A DNA stretch of 56,147 nucleotides from JAJTHY01 sp964458795 (GTDB lineage: Bacteria > Pseudomonadota > Alphaproteobacteria > Rickettsiales > Midichloriaceae), in assembly GCA_964458795.1 (NCBI GenBank), contig CAYWJW010000003.1, forward strand, positions 1 to 56,147, given 5' to 3'. Below the pieces are notes generated by a model that ran no database searches, was not told the DNA's origin, and saw nothing but the letters and a program-made list of their open reading frames with translations. Made by a program: the position numbers and the translations under genes. This document shows, piece by piece, positions 1 to 8,039 of the stretch (within the stretch, counting starts at the first letter, position 1; each line of letters begins with the position of its first letter).

Positions 1-359
1 TACGCCCTTTATCCGTACTTGAGAAGTTCAAAAAGTTTAATGCTTCTGATCTTTGCATCTCTGTCATTACCCAAGCAGAACTACTTTATGGCGTAGAGCG
101 CTCTAGTTCACAGAAAATCAATCATGAGATTATTGAAAGCTTTACGAGCCGACTTGTAATATTAGATTGGGATAGTGCCGCCGCAGAGCATTATGCCATT
201 TTGCGAGCTTCTATGGAAAAAAGTGGTAAGAATATTGGAAACATGGATCTGATGATAGCATCACATGCCCTTAGCATTGGAGCTATTGTTGTTACCAATA
301 ATATACGCCACTTTACAATGGTAGATGGATTGAGAGTAGAGAATTGGGTAGATGCATAA
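1..359 (+). CDS. vapC: VapC-like PIN-domain toxin, 5' end cut by window
   Basis: Open frame from base 3 to the TAA at 357-359 gives about 118 residues; the start lies outside the window. Visible motifs match VapC/PIN ribonucleases: ITQAELLYGVERS near the N-terminal edge (acidic E after the second strand), IGNMDLMIASHAL with the second acidic residue, and VTNNIRHF followed by GLRVENWV at the end. Family members are usually ~130-135 residues, so little is missing. They are Mg-dependent RNases, many cutting initiator tRNA, and are neutralised by a VapB antitoxin normally encoded just upstream, which would be outside this window. The first catalytic Asp is not visible, so activity cannot be judged. 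Confidence 0.85.
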   Translation, partial: RPLSVLEKFKKFNASDLCISVITQAELLYGVERSSSQKINHEIIESFTSRLVILDWDSAAAEHYAILRASMEKSGKNIGNMDLMIASHALSIGAIVVTNNIRHFTMVDGLRVENWVDA

Positions 360-365
360 AACACT

Positions 366-440
366 AAAAATATTTTAATCAGGGACTTCCATACCCCTTT
401 TTTAATGTGATATATTAATAAATATAAGATAGAAGAAGTG
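366..440 (+). repeat. Promoter-like dispersed element, copy A (upstream of clpB)
   Basis: Copy of the six-member family. It has an AAAATATTTT-like AT block, GGGACTTCCAT (382-392), an 18-bp variable core, TATATT (411-416), then AATAAATATAAGATA and AGAAGTG. The sequence after it (to about 480) also resembles that following copy B at 42603. It points toward clpB but lies about 400 bp away, with other repeats between. Confidence 0.75.
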
Positions 441-555
441 TGGTTAAGCCCTGAAAAACCTTATACTTTCCCCTGACGAGATCCTGATCTCGTGATTAGA
501 AAGGAAGTAAGATATTGAACTTATTAGAAAAAAGAAAGGCGCCAGTTTTATATTC

Positions 556-596
556 CGTTCGTCCTGAGGAGTTGCGAGAGCAACGTCTCGAAGGAC
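556..596 (+). repeat. Hairpin repeat, copy 1 of inverted pair
   Basis: Starts GTTCGTCCTGAGGA, has an inner hairpin GTTGC-GAGA-GCAAC, and ends TCTCGAAGGA. The copy at 660-698 is the same unit inverted, with inner stem ATCGC/GCGAT. Two stem pairs are changed on both sides, which keeps the hairpin. Confidence 0.75.
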
Positions 597-659
597 ATGT
601 GAAGAGTGAAAAAAGCAGTTCCTACCAAAAAGGTGACTAGTAAGCACCCCCATAACTAA

Positions 660-698
660 CCCTTCGAGACATCGCTTTCGCGATTCCTCAGGGCGAAC
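660..698 (-). repeat. Hairpin repeat, copy 2 of inverted pair
   Basis: Read on the minus strand it begins GTTCGCCCTGAGGA, has the hairpin ATCGC-GAAA-GCGAT, and ends TCTCGAAGGG. It is an inverted copy of 556-596. Together the two could also pair with each other as the arms of a larger stem around a ~60-nt loop. Confidence 0.75.
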
Positions 699-790
699 GA
701 GAAATAAAATTTAATTTTTAATCCCGAACTCAGGTTTAGAGGTAAAAAGGCTTAAATAAATTCAGGATTGTAAAAATAAATCGTAGAAAA

Positions 791-821
791 CTTGAAAGCA
801 TACTACTCACTACTATATACT
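791..821 (+). promoter_or_regulatory. Candidate RpoH-type heat-shock promoter of clpB
   Basis: CTTGAAA begins at 791. After 17 bases following CTTG comes ACTATAT (812-818), matching six of seven positions of the alphaproteobacterial RpoH -10 (CYTATNT). The overlapping TATACT (816-821) is followed by AAAATATAAGATA, which resembles the right half of the dispersed promoter-like element. The ATG is at 849, with GGAG at 837-840 as ribosome-binding site. Confidence 0.6.
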
Positions 822-848
822 AAAATATAAGATATTGGAGCAGGATAT

Positions 849-3434
849 ATGGACTTTAATAAATTCACTGAAAAATCCAGAAATGTTGTGCAAACAGCTC
901 AGTCGGATGCCCTTGCTGCCAACCACCAAAAGTTCATGCCAGAACACTTAACGCAAGCGCTTTTGAATGAGGACAGCGGACTTGTAGAACGCCTTATAAC
1001 TTCAATTGGCGGAAATTTAGGGGAGATAAAAAACTCAGTACAAGCCGCTCTTGATAAACAACCAAAGGTATCGGGCAGTGGGTCTGGAGGCCTTGTGATG
1101 GATCCAGATACTGCTAAGATACTAAAACGTTCCGAGGAACTCGCTAAAAGCAGTGGTGATACTTATGTAACTGTTGAACGAATGCTACAGGCTGTAGCTT
1201 CTGTAAAAGGAACTGAGAGCTATAAAATCTTCAGCCAATTCGGAATAACTGAAAAAGCCTTAAGTGATGCAATTGAGCAAATCCGCGGTGGAAGGGTAGC
1301 CGATTCAGAACAAGCTGAAGATAAGTTCGAAGCATTAAAAAAGTATACTAAAGACCTCACAGAATTAGCCGCACAAGGCAAACTAGACCCAGTGATAGGC
1401 CGTGATGAAGAGATAAGGCGAACCATGCAAGTTCTATCTCGCCGTATTAAGAACAACCCGGTATTGATAGGTGAACCGGGAGTTGGAAAAACAGCGATAG
1501 TAGAAGGCTTGGCTCAACGAATTTTCTCAGGAGATGCGCCAGAGAACCTAAAATCTCAAAGAGTGTTAGTACTGGATCTTGGCGCACTAATTGCCGGCGC
1601 AAAGTTTAGAGGTGAGTTTGAAGAACGCTTAAAAGCTGTACTCAATGAAATAGCAGCTGCTCAAAACCAAGTTGTTTTATTCATCGATGAGCTGCATACA
1701 ATAGTAGGCGCAGGCGCCGCACAAGGCTCTATGGACGCTTCCAACTTGCTGAAACCTGCTCTTGCAAGAGGAGAACTACATTGCATTGGCGCAACTACGC
1801 TTGATGAATATCGCAAACATATTGAGAAAGATGCAGCCCTCGCCCGTCGCTTCCAAACCGTTTATATTGGAGAGCCAACAGTTGAGGATACCATCTCAAT
1901 CCTTCGCGGACTAAAGGAAAAATATGAAGTGCACCATGGAATAAGGATAACCGATAAAGCACTAGTTGCAGCAGCGGTGCTTTCTCATCGTTATATAACC
2001 GACCGCTTCCTACCCGACAAAGCTATTGATCTTATAGATGAAGCGGGTAGCCGCCTACGTATGCAGGTTGATAGCAAACCTGAAGCGATTGATGAGATTG
2101 ACCGCAGGGTCATCCAACTTAAGATGGAAGAACTCGCTTTATCAAAAGAGACGGATGACGTTTCCAAGAATCGACTTGCGGAGCTCAAGACTGAGCTTGC
2201 AGAACTCGAAACACGCTCGCTAGATTTAACGGGGAAATGGCAATCCCAAAAACTAAAGTTGCAGGAAAGCAAAGGAATTAAGGAAAAGCTGGATGCAGCT
2301 CGTGTGGATCTAGAGCTTGCTCAGAAAAGCGGTAACCTTGAAAAAGCCAGTGAGATCATTTATGGCTTAATCCCTGATCTTGAAAAGAAACTTAAGGATT
2401 CTGAAGCAGTCAACTCTTCTGTAATGCTACAAGAAGAAGTAACTGAGAAGGACATAGCCTATGTGCTAGCTAAATGGACAGGCATCCCAGTTTCTCGCAT
2501 GCTTGAAAGCGAACAACAAAAAATCCTCAAAATTGAGCAACACCTGGGAGAAACAGTAATAGCTCAAGAGAAAGCTATCAAAGTGGTTTCTGATGCTATC
2601 AAACGTTCGCGCGCAGGGCTTTCTGACCCAGATCGCCCAATTGGCTCATTTATGTTCTTAGGACCTACCGGCGTTGGGAAAACCGAACTTGCCAAAGCAC
2701 TGGCAAAGTTCTTATTTGACGATCCAAAAGCAATCCTTCGTATCGATATGTCGGAATATATGGAGAAGCATTCTGTAGCCCGCCTCATTGGTGCTCCTCC
2801 AGGCTATGTTGGGTATGAAGAAGGTGGCACCATAACTGAAAGCGTTCGCCGCAGACCTTATCAAGTTATTCTCTTTGATGAAATAGAAAAAGCTCACCCT
2901 GATGTGTTTAACGTACTATTGCAAGTATTAGATGAAGGAAGGCTTACAGACGGCCAGGGTCGCACCGTCGATTTTAAGAATACGATAATCATCATGACTT
3001 CAAACTTAGGCTCTGAATTCATAGCGCAAATGGGCGAACAAATTGCCAATGATGAAGACCTAAGCTCCGAAGTGATGACCGTAGTACGCCGTGCTTTCAA
3101 GCCAGAGTTTCTCAACCGTTTAGATGATATAATCATCTTCAATAAACTTCGCCTTGAAGACATGTATGGCATTGTTAAAATTCAGTTAGTGCGCCTTAAA
3201 AGCCTGCTTGCAGACCGTCATATAGATCTAGAGCTGGATGACAAAGCTATAGAGTATCTGGCGAAAAAGGGATACGACATAATCTATGGCGCTAGACCTT
3301 TGAAGCGCGTAATCCAGCAGGATATTCAGAACGTATTGGCAAACATGATGCTTGCTGGCACTCTAAAAGATGGTGCTACAATAAAAGTTTCTAGCGATAA
3401 AGAGCGCACAGCCCTTAAGTTTAGTGGTGTGTGA
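849..3434 (+). CDS. clpB: ATP-dependent disaggregase ClpB
   Basis: 861 residues, the usual ClpB length. This is a hexameric AAA+ chaperone that, with DnaK/DnaJ, pulls polypeptides out of aggregates in the cytoplasm. The Clp N-terminal repeat domain covers about residues 1-150. The first AAA+ module has Walker A GEPGVGKT (208-215) and Walker B VLFIDELH. A long charged coiled-coil middle domain (~410-530) is diagnostic of ClpB. The second AAA+ module has GPTGVGKT (605-612) and VILFDEIEKAH, followed by the C-terminal D2-small domain. GGAG sits 8 bases before the ATG. A CTTG-type RpoH promoter lies just upstream, so heat-shock control is likely. No terminator is evident after the stop. Confidence 0.97.
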   Translation: MDFNKFTEKSRNVVQTAQSDALAANHQKFMPEHLTQALLNEDSGLVERLITSIGGNLGEIKNSVQAALDKQPKVSGSGSGGLVMDPDTAKILKRSEELAKSSGDTYVTVERMLQAVASVKGTESYKIFSQFGITEKALSDAIEQIRGGRVADSEQAEDKFEALKKYTKDLTELAAQGKLDPVIGRDEEIRRTMQVLSRRIKNNPVLIGEPGVGKTAIVEGLAQRIFSGDAPENLKSQRVLVLDLGALIAGAKFRGEFEERLKAVLNEIAAAQNQVVLFIDELHTIVGAGAAQGSMDASNLLKPALARGELHCIGATTLDEYRKHIEKDAALARRFQTVYIGEPTVEDTISILRGLKEKYEVHHGIRITDKALVAAAVLSHRYITDRFLPDKAIDLIDEAGSRLRMQVDSKPEAIDEIDRRVIQLKMEELALSKETDDVSKNRLAELKTELAELETRSLDLTGKWQSQKLKLQESKGIKEKLDAARVDLELAQKSGNLEKASEIIYGLIPDLEKKLKDSEAVNSSVMLQEEVTEKDIAYVLAKWTGIPVSRMLESEQQKILKIEQHLGETVIAQEKAIKVVSDAIKRSRAGLSDPDRPIGSFMFLGPTGVGKTELAKALAKFLFDDPKAILRIDMSEYMEKHSVARLIGAPPGYVGYEEGGTITESVRRRPYQVILFDEIEKAHPDVFNVLLQVLDEGRLTDGQGRTVDFKNTIIIMTSNLGSEFIAQMGEQIANDEDLSSEVMTVVRRAFKPEFLNRLDDIIIFNKLRLEDMYGIVKIQLVRLKSLLADRHIDLELDDKAIEYLAKKGYDIIYGARPLKRVIQQDIQNVLANMMLAGTLKDGATIKVSSDKERTALKFSGV

Positions 3435-3535
3435 AGCTTGGTATTAATTTAATTGTTAAGAATTAGTTTCAATAAACCATTGCAACTTAACAAAAATATA
3501 GCAATAAAAATCGCAATATTCCATTAAATATAAGG

Positions 3536-3541
3536 TATAAT
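3536..3541 (+). promoter_or_regulatory. -10-like TATAAT before the 3571 gene
   Basis: A perfect TATAAT lies 30 bases before the GTG start. No good -35 sits 16-18 bases upstream (GCAATA is weak), so this is only a tentative promoter. Confidence 0.35.
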
Positions 3542-3570
3542 GCGCATAATTAACAAAATAAGTTATTTAT

Positions 3571-4974
3571 GTGCGTTCTTTAGAGAATTTTTCAAAATCA
3601 GTATTAGGCTCTTGGATGACTCAATCAGTAATTGAAAATGTTGTAGAGGGAGTTGGCTGGGTAGCTGGGCAAATAGGTGGTAGTTATATTGGAAGTTCTA
3701 TAGGCCAAGTAGTTTTTGAACAAGCTACGCCAGTGGTTAGCATTCCAATCGCTTTGATATCAGGTTATCGAGCTGGAAAAAGCTTATCCAACTCTCAAAA
3801 CAATGATGTTTCAACAATAAAAAGCCTTGCTGTAGGGATTACTACTACAGTCGCAATGTCTTATGCAATACCACCGCTGGTAACACCGGTGCTTAGTGCG
3901 GTCGGCTCTGTAGTGGGGGGATATGTTGGAGCACTATCCCTTGGCACAACATGCGCATACGCATGCATTAAGCTAGCAGGGAGCACTGAAAAGCTATTTG
4001 ACTTTGCCAACAAAACAAACAGCTACACAACTAAAACCGCAATAAGCGTTATCACAACCAATGTACTTGGCATAGATAGCACCGGTTTTTGTTATATAGA
4101 TGCCTTTATCGCTAACCAAATAATTGGCAGTATCTCCTTCCACTCTATTGAAGCGTTAGAACTGTCTGAGATGCTGCGCGAAGGGACTGCGTTAGACAAT
4201 TACCTTCCTAGACGCATAAGTGAATTGCTCGCAAGTAACCACAGAATAGCAAATGAATTGTTATCAGATGTTGTGATGGCAGATTTGCATAAATATATGA
4301 AGTTTATCCTTGCAGATTCTGAAAATATTCAACTTTTAAATACGTTTAAAGCTGTAAGTATAAGCTTATGCTCAGTCAAAGATCCGTCAGAAATAAAGCG
4401 GCTCAAAGCTGAACTACATGCGGCAAGTATTTGTACTGCTAACATAATTCATTCCAATATATGTGCAACTAGAGAGTATGACAAAGTTAGCGATATCTTT
4501 AAGTCGGCAACTAAGGAACAACTTAATCACTATTGCTCCTTGATCCCTACATTAGGCAATAATGCTACTATCACCATAGAGGCTAGAGAGAACTGGAATA
4601 TTCAATTAAGTAACAGTTTAATAAATAGGCTTTCTTTAATGATACACAATAAATTCAAAGCCTTAGAAATGCATTTGGTTGGATATGAATTCAGCGGAGA
4701 AATGGAACTATACGTAGTGGAAGAATTTGTCCGGGCACATGCAAATAATTTCTGCATATTTGTTCTTAGCAACATCACTAATATATCTGTAAGTAGCGCT
4801 TATACCGATACCACAAAGGCGGAAGAGTATAGCAAAGAATTATATAAGATGCTTAATCATCTTATACTAGGCTACTATCAAATAACAATGCCCACTATGT
4901 TTGCACATGACTTGGTGGATAAAGTTATTGAGGAAGTAGACCATCAGATAGAGACCGCTAGAAGTTACTTATAA
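3571..4974 (+). CDS. Unknown membrane-associated protein, 467 aa
   Basis: I do not recognise a family. The frame starts with GTG and has no clear Shine-Dalgarno. The first ~150 residues are rich in Gly, Ala, Val and Ile with glycine-zipper-like spacing (GGSYIGSSIGQVVFEQ, then VSIPIALISGYRAGKS, then SAVGSVVGGYVGALSLG), suggesting two to four membrane-inserted or pore-like helices. The remaining ~310 residues are predicted soluble and helical, with scattered Cys and no catalytic signature. It stands alone between clpB and the J-domain gene, with its own spacer on each side. A host-interaction or membrane-remodelling role would fit an intracellular bacterium, but nothing in the sequence shows it. 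Confidence 0.8.
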   Translation: MRSLENFSKSVLGSWMTQSVIENVVEGVGWVAGQIGGSYIGSSIGQVVFEQATPVVSIPIALISGYRAGKSLSNSQNNDVSTIKSLAVGITTTVAMSYAIPPLVTPVLSAVGSVVGGYVGALSLGTTCAYACIKLAGSTEKLFDFANKTNSYTTKTAISVITTNVLGIDSTGFCYIDAFIANQIIGSISFHSIEALELSEMLREGTALDNYLPRRISELLASNHRIANELLSDVVMADLHKYMKFILADSENIQLLNTFKAVSISLCSVKDPSEIKRLKAELHAASICTANIIHSNICATREYDKVSDIFKSATKEQLNHYCSLIPTLGNNATITIEARENWNIQLSNSLINRLSLMIHNKFKALEMHLVGYEFSGEMELYVVEEFVRAHANNFCIFVLSNITNISVSSAYTDTTKAEEYSKELYKMLNHLILGYYQITMPTMFAHDLVDKVIEEVDHQIETARSYL

Positions 4975-5082
4975 TGACAGATCTAATGTTGTTTAGATAT
5001 AACCTTTATTTTCTCCATTAACTTGATATTACCTCAATAATTTGCTATAATTATGGACAGATAAAGATAAAAATGGAAGCAG

Positions 5083-6867
5083 ATGAGACAGTTAGGATTA
5101 GAAGAGATTAAAGCGCACTTGTTGATGTTTGCTACAGAATTTTCTCTTGATCACTACGGAACGCAACAAAAGCAATTTGGGGGGAGTGATTTTGTTTTGA
5201 AATTCACACAGCAGTCAGATATTTTAAAACCAGGCACGCCTTTATATCCACAGTTTCACCATTTAGCTGCAGAAATCGGCGAAGATGATTTTCCTATATT
5301 TAATATAACTGATGCAGAAAAGCCAGCGCTAGAGAAATTTATTCAGGGCATCATAGCTAATCTCGGTGAAGAATATAATGAAGAATTCAATAAACATTTC
5401 TCTAGAAAACCTGATAACAAACCCCTAAATGATGAGTTAAAGAAAGCATTTCGAGGACTTTCACAAGCTTTAAAAGACAATAGCATTGATGACTTTGTCA
5501 ATGACGATCTACCGGTTTTCCTTAAAGCTGGAAATCTTATGTATTACGAGAAGCTTATTACGCGAAGACGGATAGGTATCACTGAAGAAATGGAAGCTGT
5601 ACGGAATCTTTTAAAAGTGGAATTGAACACAGATCCAGAAGACCAAAGCGCTTTAACTAAAGCATGGCGGCAGTTTTCCTTAAAGAAACATCCAGATAGA
5701 AATCCCAATCAAACCGAAGCGGAGATGGATCTTTACAGTAAGATTAGTAATGCATACACAATGTGGACAAATAACAATTTTGCTCTTAAATCACCTACTC
5801 CCGTACAGGAGTCTGCTATGCAAATCACCGAGATTATGGTGGCTGATGATATCAACTCCTATCAAAAGAAAGCTAGAGATTTTAGGTATAAAATAGTCAA
5901 AGGAGAGATCGGATATAGCCAAATTTGCAAAGCCTTTCTTGCTTTCGCTAACAACCTTGATAAAAGTGAGAGTTTTAAATATACTGATCTATATAAGAAT
6001 AGACCAAAGATTCCATTAAAAACCCCTCATTTACAAGCTGCCCAAACATGCTCTATATTACCTGATCATGTGAATCATATAGTGAACCTTATCAGTTATA
6101 TACATTATGAGTTAGGAGATAACGAGGATAATAGGCAACTTAAGGAGGCCCTAAGTAAGTTTGCTATGGCACTCTCAAATCCTGATATAAAACAGGTCTA
6201 TGATAATATAGTAATACCAAAGTTTGCCAGAATGATAGGGGAATTGCTTTTTCAAACTTCGAAAGATTCCTCTGTCAAAAATAAAGATGAACAGCTATCT
6301 AAAGTGATCAAAGAATTAGATGAACTTTTAGCACAGTATCCTAACAAACCATCAAATAAAAAGGACGTTGGTGCTGGTGCTGATAAAGCTAAAGAAGAAA
6401 ACAATAAAGTCGCATTAGGCCGTGTGTTCACAGTCGCTAAGGCAGTGACTAGCATTGGCTTAGCTATTGAATACAAGTTGCTCAGCCACTATTTAGGCGA
6501 AGGCATGGCGGCTGTTGCTGATGTTCTTCATACCAATAAATTCAATATTTATGCCAGTTTAGTTGTCTCAGGTATAGCATTAGGGGGAGCTTATATTTAT
6601 TACTCTCCGGATGATGTTATAATGAAGGATAGTGCAACAGCTGTTAGACCACTTGCTCTTGCTACAGATATTTCTATGTTCGTCGCCTTGGGTTCTATGA
6701 TAGATGCAAAGAACATTGCCGGACTATACATATTACTAGCGGGTGCCGCTGTCCATTCAGTTGGCATAATTGGCGTGAATTTGCTTGATAGCGGTCTCAG
6801 CAGGAAAGCATTGGATAATATCATTTCTGAGGTATTTAGCTTGAAGTACCATGGGGTGGAGAAGTAA
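5083..6867 (+). CDS. J-domain protein with C-terminal membrane segments
   Basis: 594 residues, beginning at an ATG preceded by GGAAG. An unassigned N-terminal region (1-165) precedes a J domain at about 172-230. Its signature KKHPDRNP has HPD at 203-205, the tripeptide that stimulates DnaK ATPase, followed by a helix with YSKISNAYTMW. The Gly/Phe and zinc-finger regions of true DnaJ are absent. Residues ~300-455 are helical. After ~455 come three or four hydrophobic stretches (around IYASLVVSGIALGGAYIYY, LATDISMFVALGSM and LYILLAGAAVHSVGIIG). The likely arrangement is a membrane-tethered co-chaperone recruiting DnaK to a membrane, or an exported effector acting on host Hsp70; the sequence does not decide between these. 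It converges with folB across 4 bases. Confidence 0.8.
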   Translation: MRQLGLEEIKAHLLMFATEFSLDHYGTQQKQFGGSDFVLKFTQQSDILKPGTPLYPQFHHLAAEIGEDDFPIFNITDAEKPALEKFIQGIIANLGEEYNEEFNKHFSRKPDNKPLNDELKKAFRGLSQALKDNSIDDFVNDDLPVFLKAGNLMYYEKLITRRRIGITEEMEAVRNLLKVELNTDPEDQSALTKAWRQFSLKKHPDRNPNQTEAEMDLYSKISNAYTMWTNNNFALKSPTPVQESAMQITEIMVADDINSYQKKARDFRYKIVKGEIGYSQICKAFLAFANNLDKSESFKYTDLYKNRPKIPLKTPHLQAAQTCSILPDHVNHIVNLISYIHYELGDNEDNRQLKEALSKFAMALSNPDIKQVYDNIVIPKFARMIGELLFQTSKDSSVKNKDEQLSKVIKELDELLAQYPNKPSNKKDVGAGADKAKEENNKVALGRVFTVAKAVTSIGLAIEYKLLSHYLGEGMAAVADVLHTNKFNIYASLVVSGIALGGAYIYYSPDDVIMKDSATAVRPLALATDISMFVALGSMIDAKNIAGLYILLAGAAVHSVGIIGVNLLDSGLSRKALDNIISEVFSLKYHGVEK

Positions 6868-6871
6868 AAAC

Positions 6872-7231
6872 TTATAGATTCGAATAAATAAAGCTAGCAC
6901 CATTTGCCATTCCATCCATGGGAGGATGTAGTTTATGGACTTTTACGGATAACTTAGCACGGCCGTTTACTACCTTTGCAAATTCTGTGTGCAGAGTATA
7001 TGCCAGATGCTCTATAAGCTCGAATTCGCGGGAAGAAGCAAGCGCGCGCGCTGTTATAATGAAGCTAGTATAGTCCACTGTTTCAGCTAACTTATCGCTC
7101 ACACACCCCTTTGGGGCATCCTTAAATATAACATCAACGGATACGTCAACCGGCTGCACTTGTGCCCTCTCACTTGCCTCGCAACCAAGCTTAAACCAAA
7201 CTCTAAAGGGGTGTATTTCTAATTTAAACAT
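6872..7231 (-). CDS. folB: Dihydroneopterin aldolase FolB
   Basis: 119 residues, the usual size. FolB cleaves 7,8-dihydroneopterin to 6-hydroxymethyl-dihydropterin plus glycolaldehyde in folate synthesis. Family marks are VDVSVDVIF, the segment DKLAETVDYTSF, REFELIEHLA carrying the substrate-binding Glu, and VKVHKLHPPM with the catalytic-lysine region. It is the last gene of the minus-strand run, 14 bases after nadK. No other folate gene is in the window. The related epimerase FolX is an alternative, but the REFELIEHLA pattern favours FolB. Confidence 0.85.
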   Translation of the reverse strand: MFKLEIHPFRVWFKLGCEASERAQVQPVDVSVDVIFKDAPKGCVSDKLAETVDYTSFIITARALASSREFELIEHLAYTLHTEFAKVVNGRAKLSVKVHKLHPPMDGMANGASFIYSNL

Positions 7232-7245
7232 AGCTTACCATCACC

Positions 7246-8034
7246 TCAGGGCATAAATTGTTCTTTAATTATCCGCTCTTGGATATTACTTTCTTCGTCA
7301 AATAGGAGCTTTAGGACCACATCCCTGCGTTCACAAACCTCAACCGAGAGAACATCCCTAACTTCATTAAAATCAGCAACCGCACTCACCGGTCGCTTTA
7401 GTGGATCTATAATATCAAAACGCACCTTGTTTTTATGCGATAAAAGCGCACCACGCCAACGACGCGGTCTGAATGGGCTGATTGGAGTCATTGCCAGGAT
7501 ATTAGAACCAAGAGGAATGATAGGTCCATTGGCAGCAAAGTTGTATGCTGTACTACCCGCAGGTGTACTAATTAGAACTCCATCACATACAAGTTCTGCA
7601 ATGCGTTCTTCTCCATCAATAGATATCTTTATTTTAGCCGATTGATTGGTCTCCCTTAGCATAGATACTTCATTAAAAGCAAGCTCTGTGCTTATTTTTC
7701 CATCAACCGCCTCTACTTTCATCTCAAGTGGATATAATCTAAACTCTATAGCTTTTTCTAAGCGCTCAAGTAAATTCCCAGGATTATATTCATTTAATAA
7801 GAACCCAAAAGAGCCACGATTCATCCCATAAATTGGTACACTGCTTTCCATATATCTATGCAATACCTTGAGCATAAGCCCATCTCCACCAAGTGCTATG
7901 ATTAGGTCACAACCATCGTGAGTCAAACTATTGGCATCAATTAAGTTATAGAGCTTACTTAGTTCATGATATGCTTCAGTTGCAATCTTAGATGAAAAAT
8001 CACAAACGCAACCAATCTTTTTAAATTTGCTCAT
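7246..8034 (-). CDS. nadK: NAD kinase
   Basis: 262 residues. It phosphorylates NAD to NADP in the cytoplasm. Visible are the signature IIALGGDGLMLK (GGDG at 49-52), FNEVSMLR with the conserved Asn-Glu (121-122), and the glycine-rich DGVLISTPAGSTAYN followed by ANGPIIP. The length and compact form match bacterial NadK. It starts 5 bases after the tolC stop and is followed by folB, so it is probably co-transcribed with both. Confidence 0.95.
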   Translation of the reverse strand: MSKFKKIGCVCDFSSKIATEAYHELSKLYNLIDANSLTHDGCDLIIALGGDGLMLKVLHRYMESSVPIYGMNRGSFGFLLNEYNPGNLLERLEKAIEFRLYPLEMKVEAVDGKISTELAFNEVSMLRETNQSAKIKISIDGEERIAELVCDGVLISTPAGSTAYNFAANGPIIPLGSNILAMTPISPFRPRRWRGALLSHKNKVRFDIIDPLKRPVSAVADFNEVRDVLSVEVCERRDVVLKLLFDEESNIQERIIKEQFMP

Positions 8035-8039
8035 ATAAA

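Larger units (their letters stand above)
360..848. other. Repeat-rich intergenic spacer before clpB
   Basis: This stretch between the toxin gene and clpB holds no convincing gene. The only open frame of note (444-653, minus) runs through the palindromic repeats and looks spurious. Contents are element copy A (366-440), a small palindrome CGAGATC/GATCTCG (477-492), two inverted copies of a ~40-bp palindrome (556-596 and 660-698), and the clpB promoter region (791-840). Confidence 0.7.

Noticed and set aside
444..653. 69-codon minus-strand frame before clpB
   Set aside because: Covers repeats only, with no protein-like pattern.
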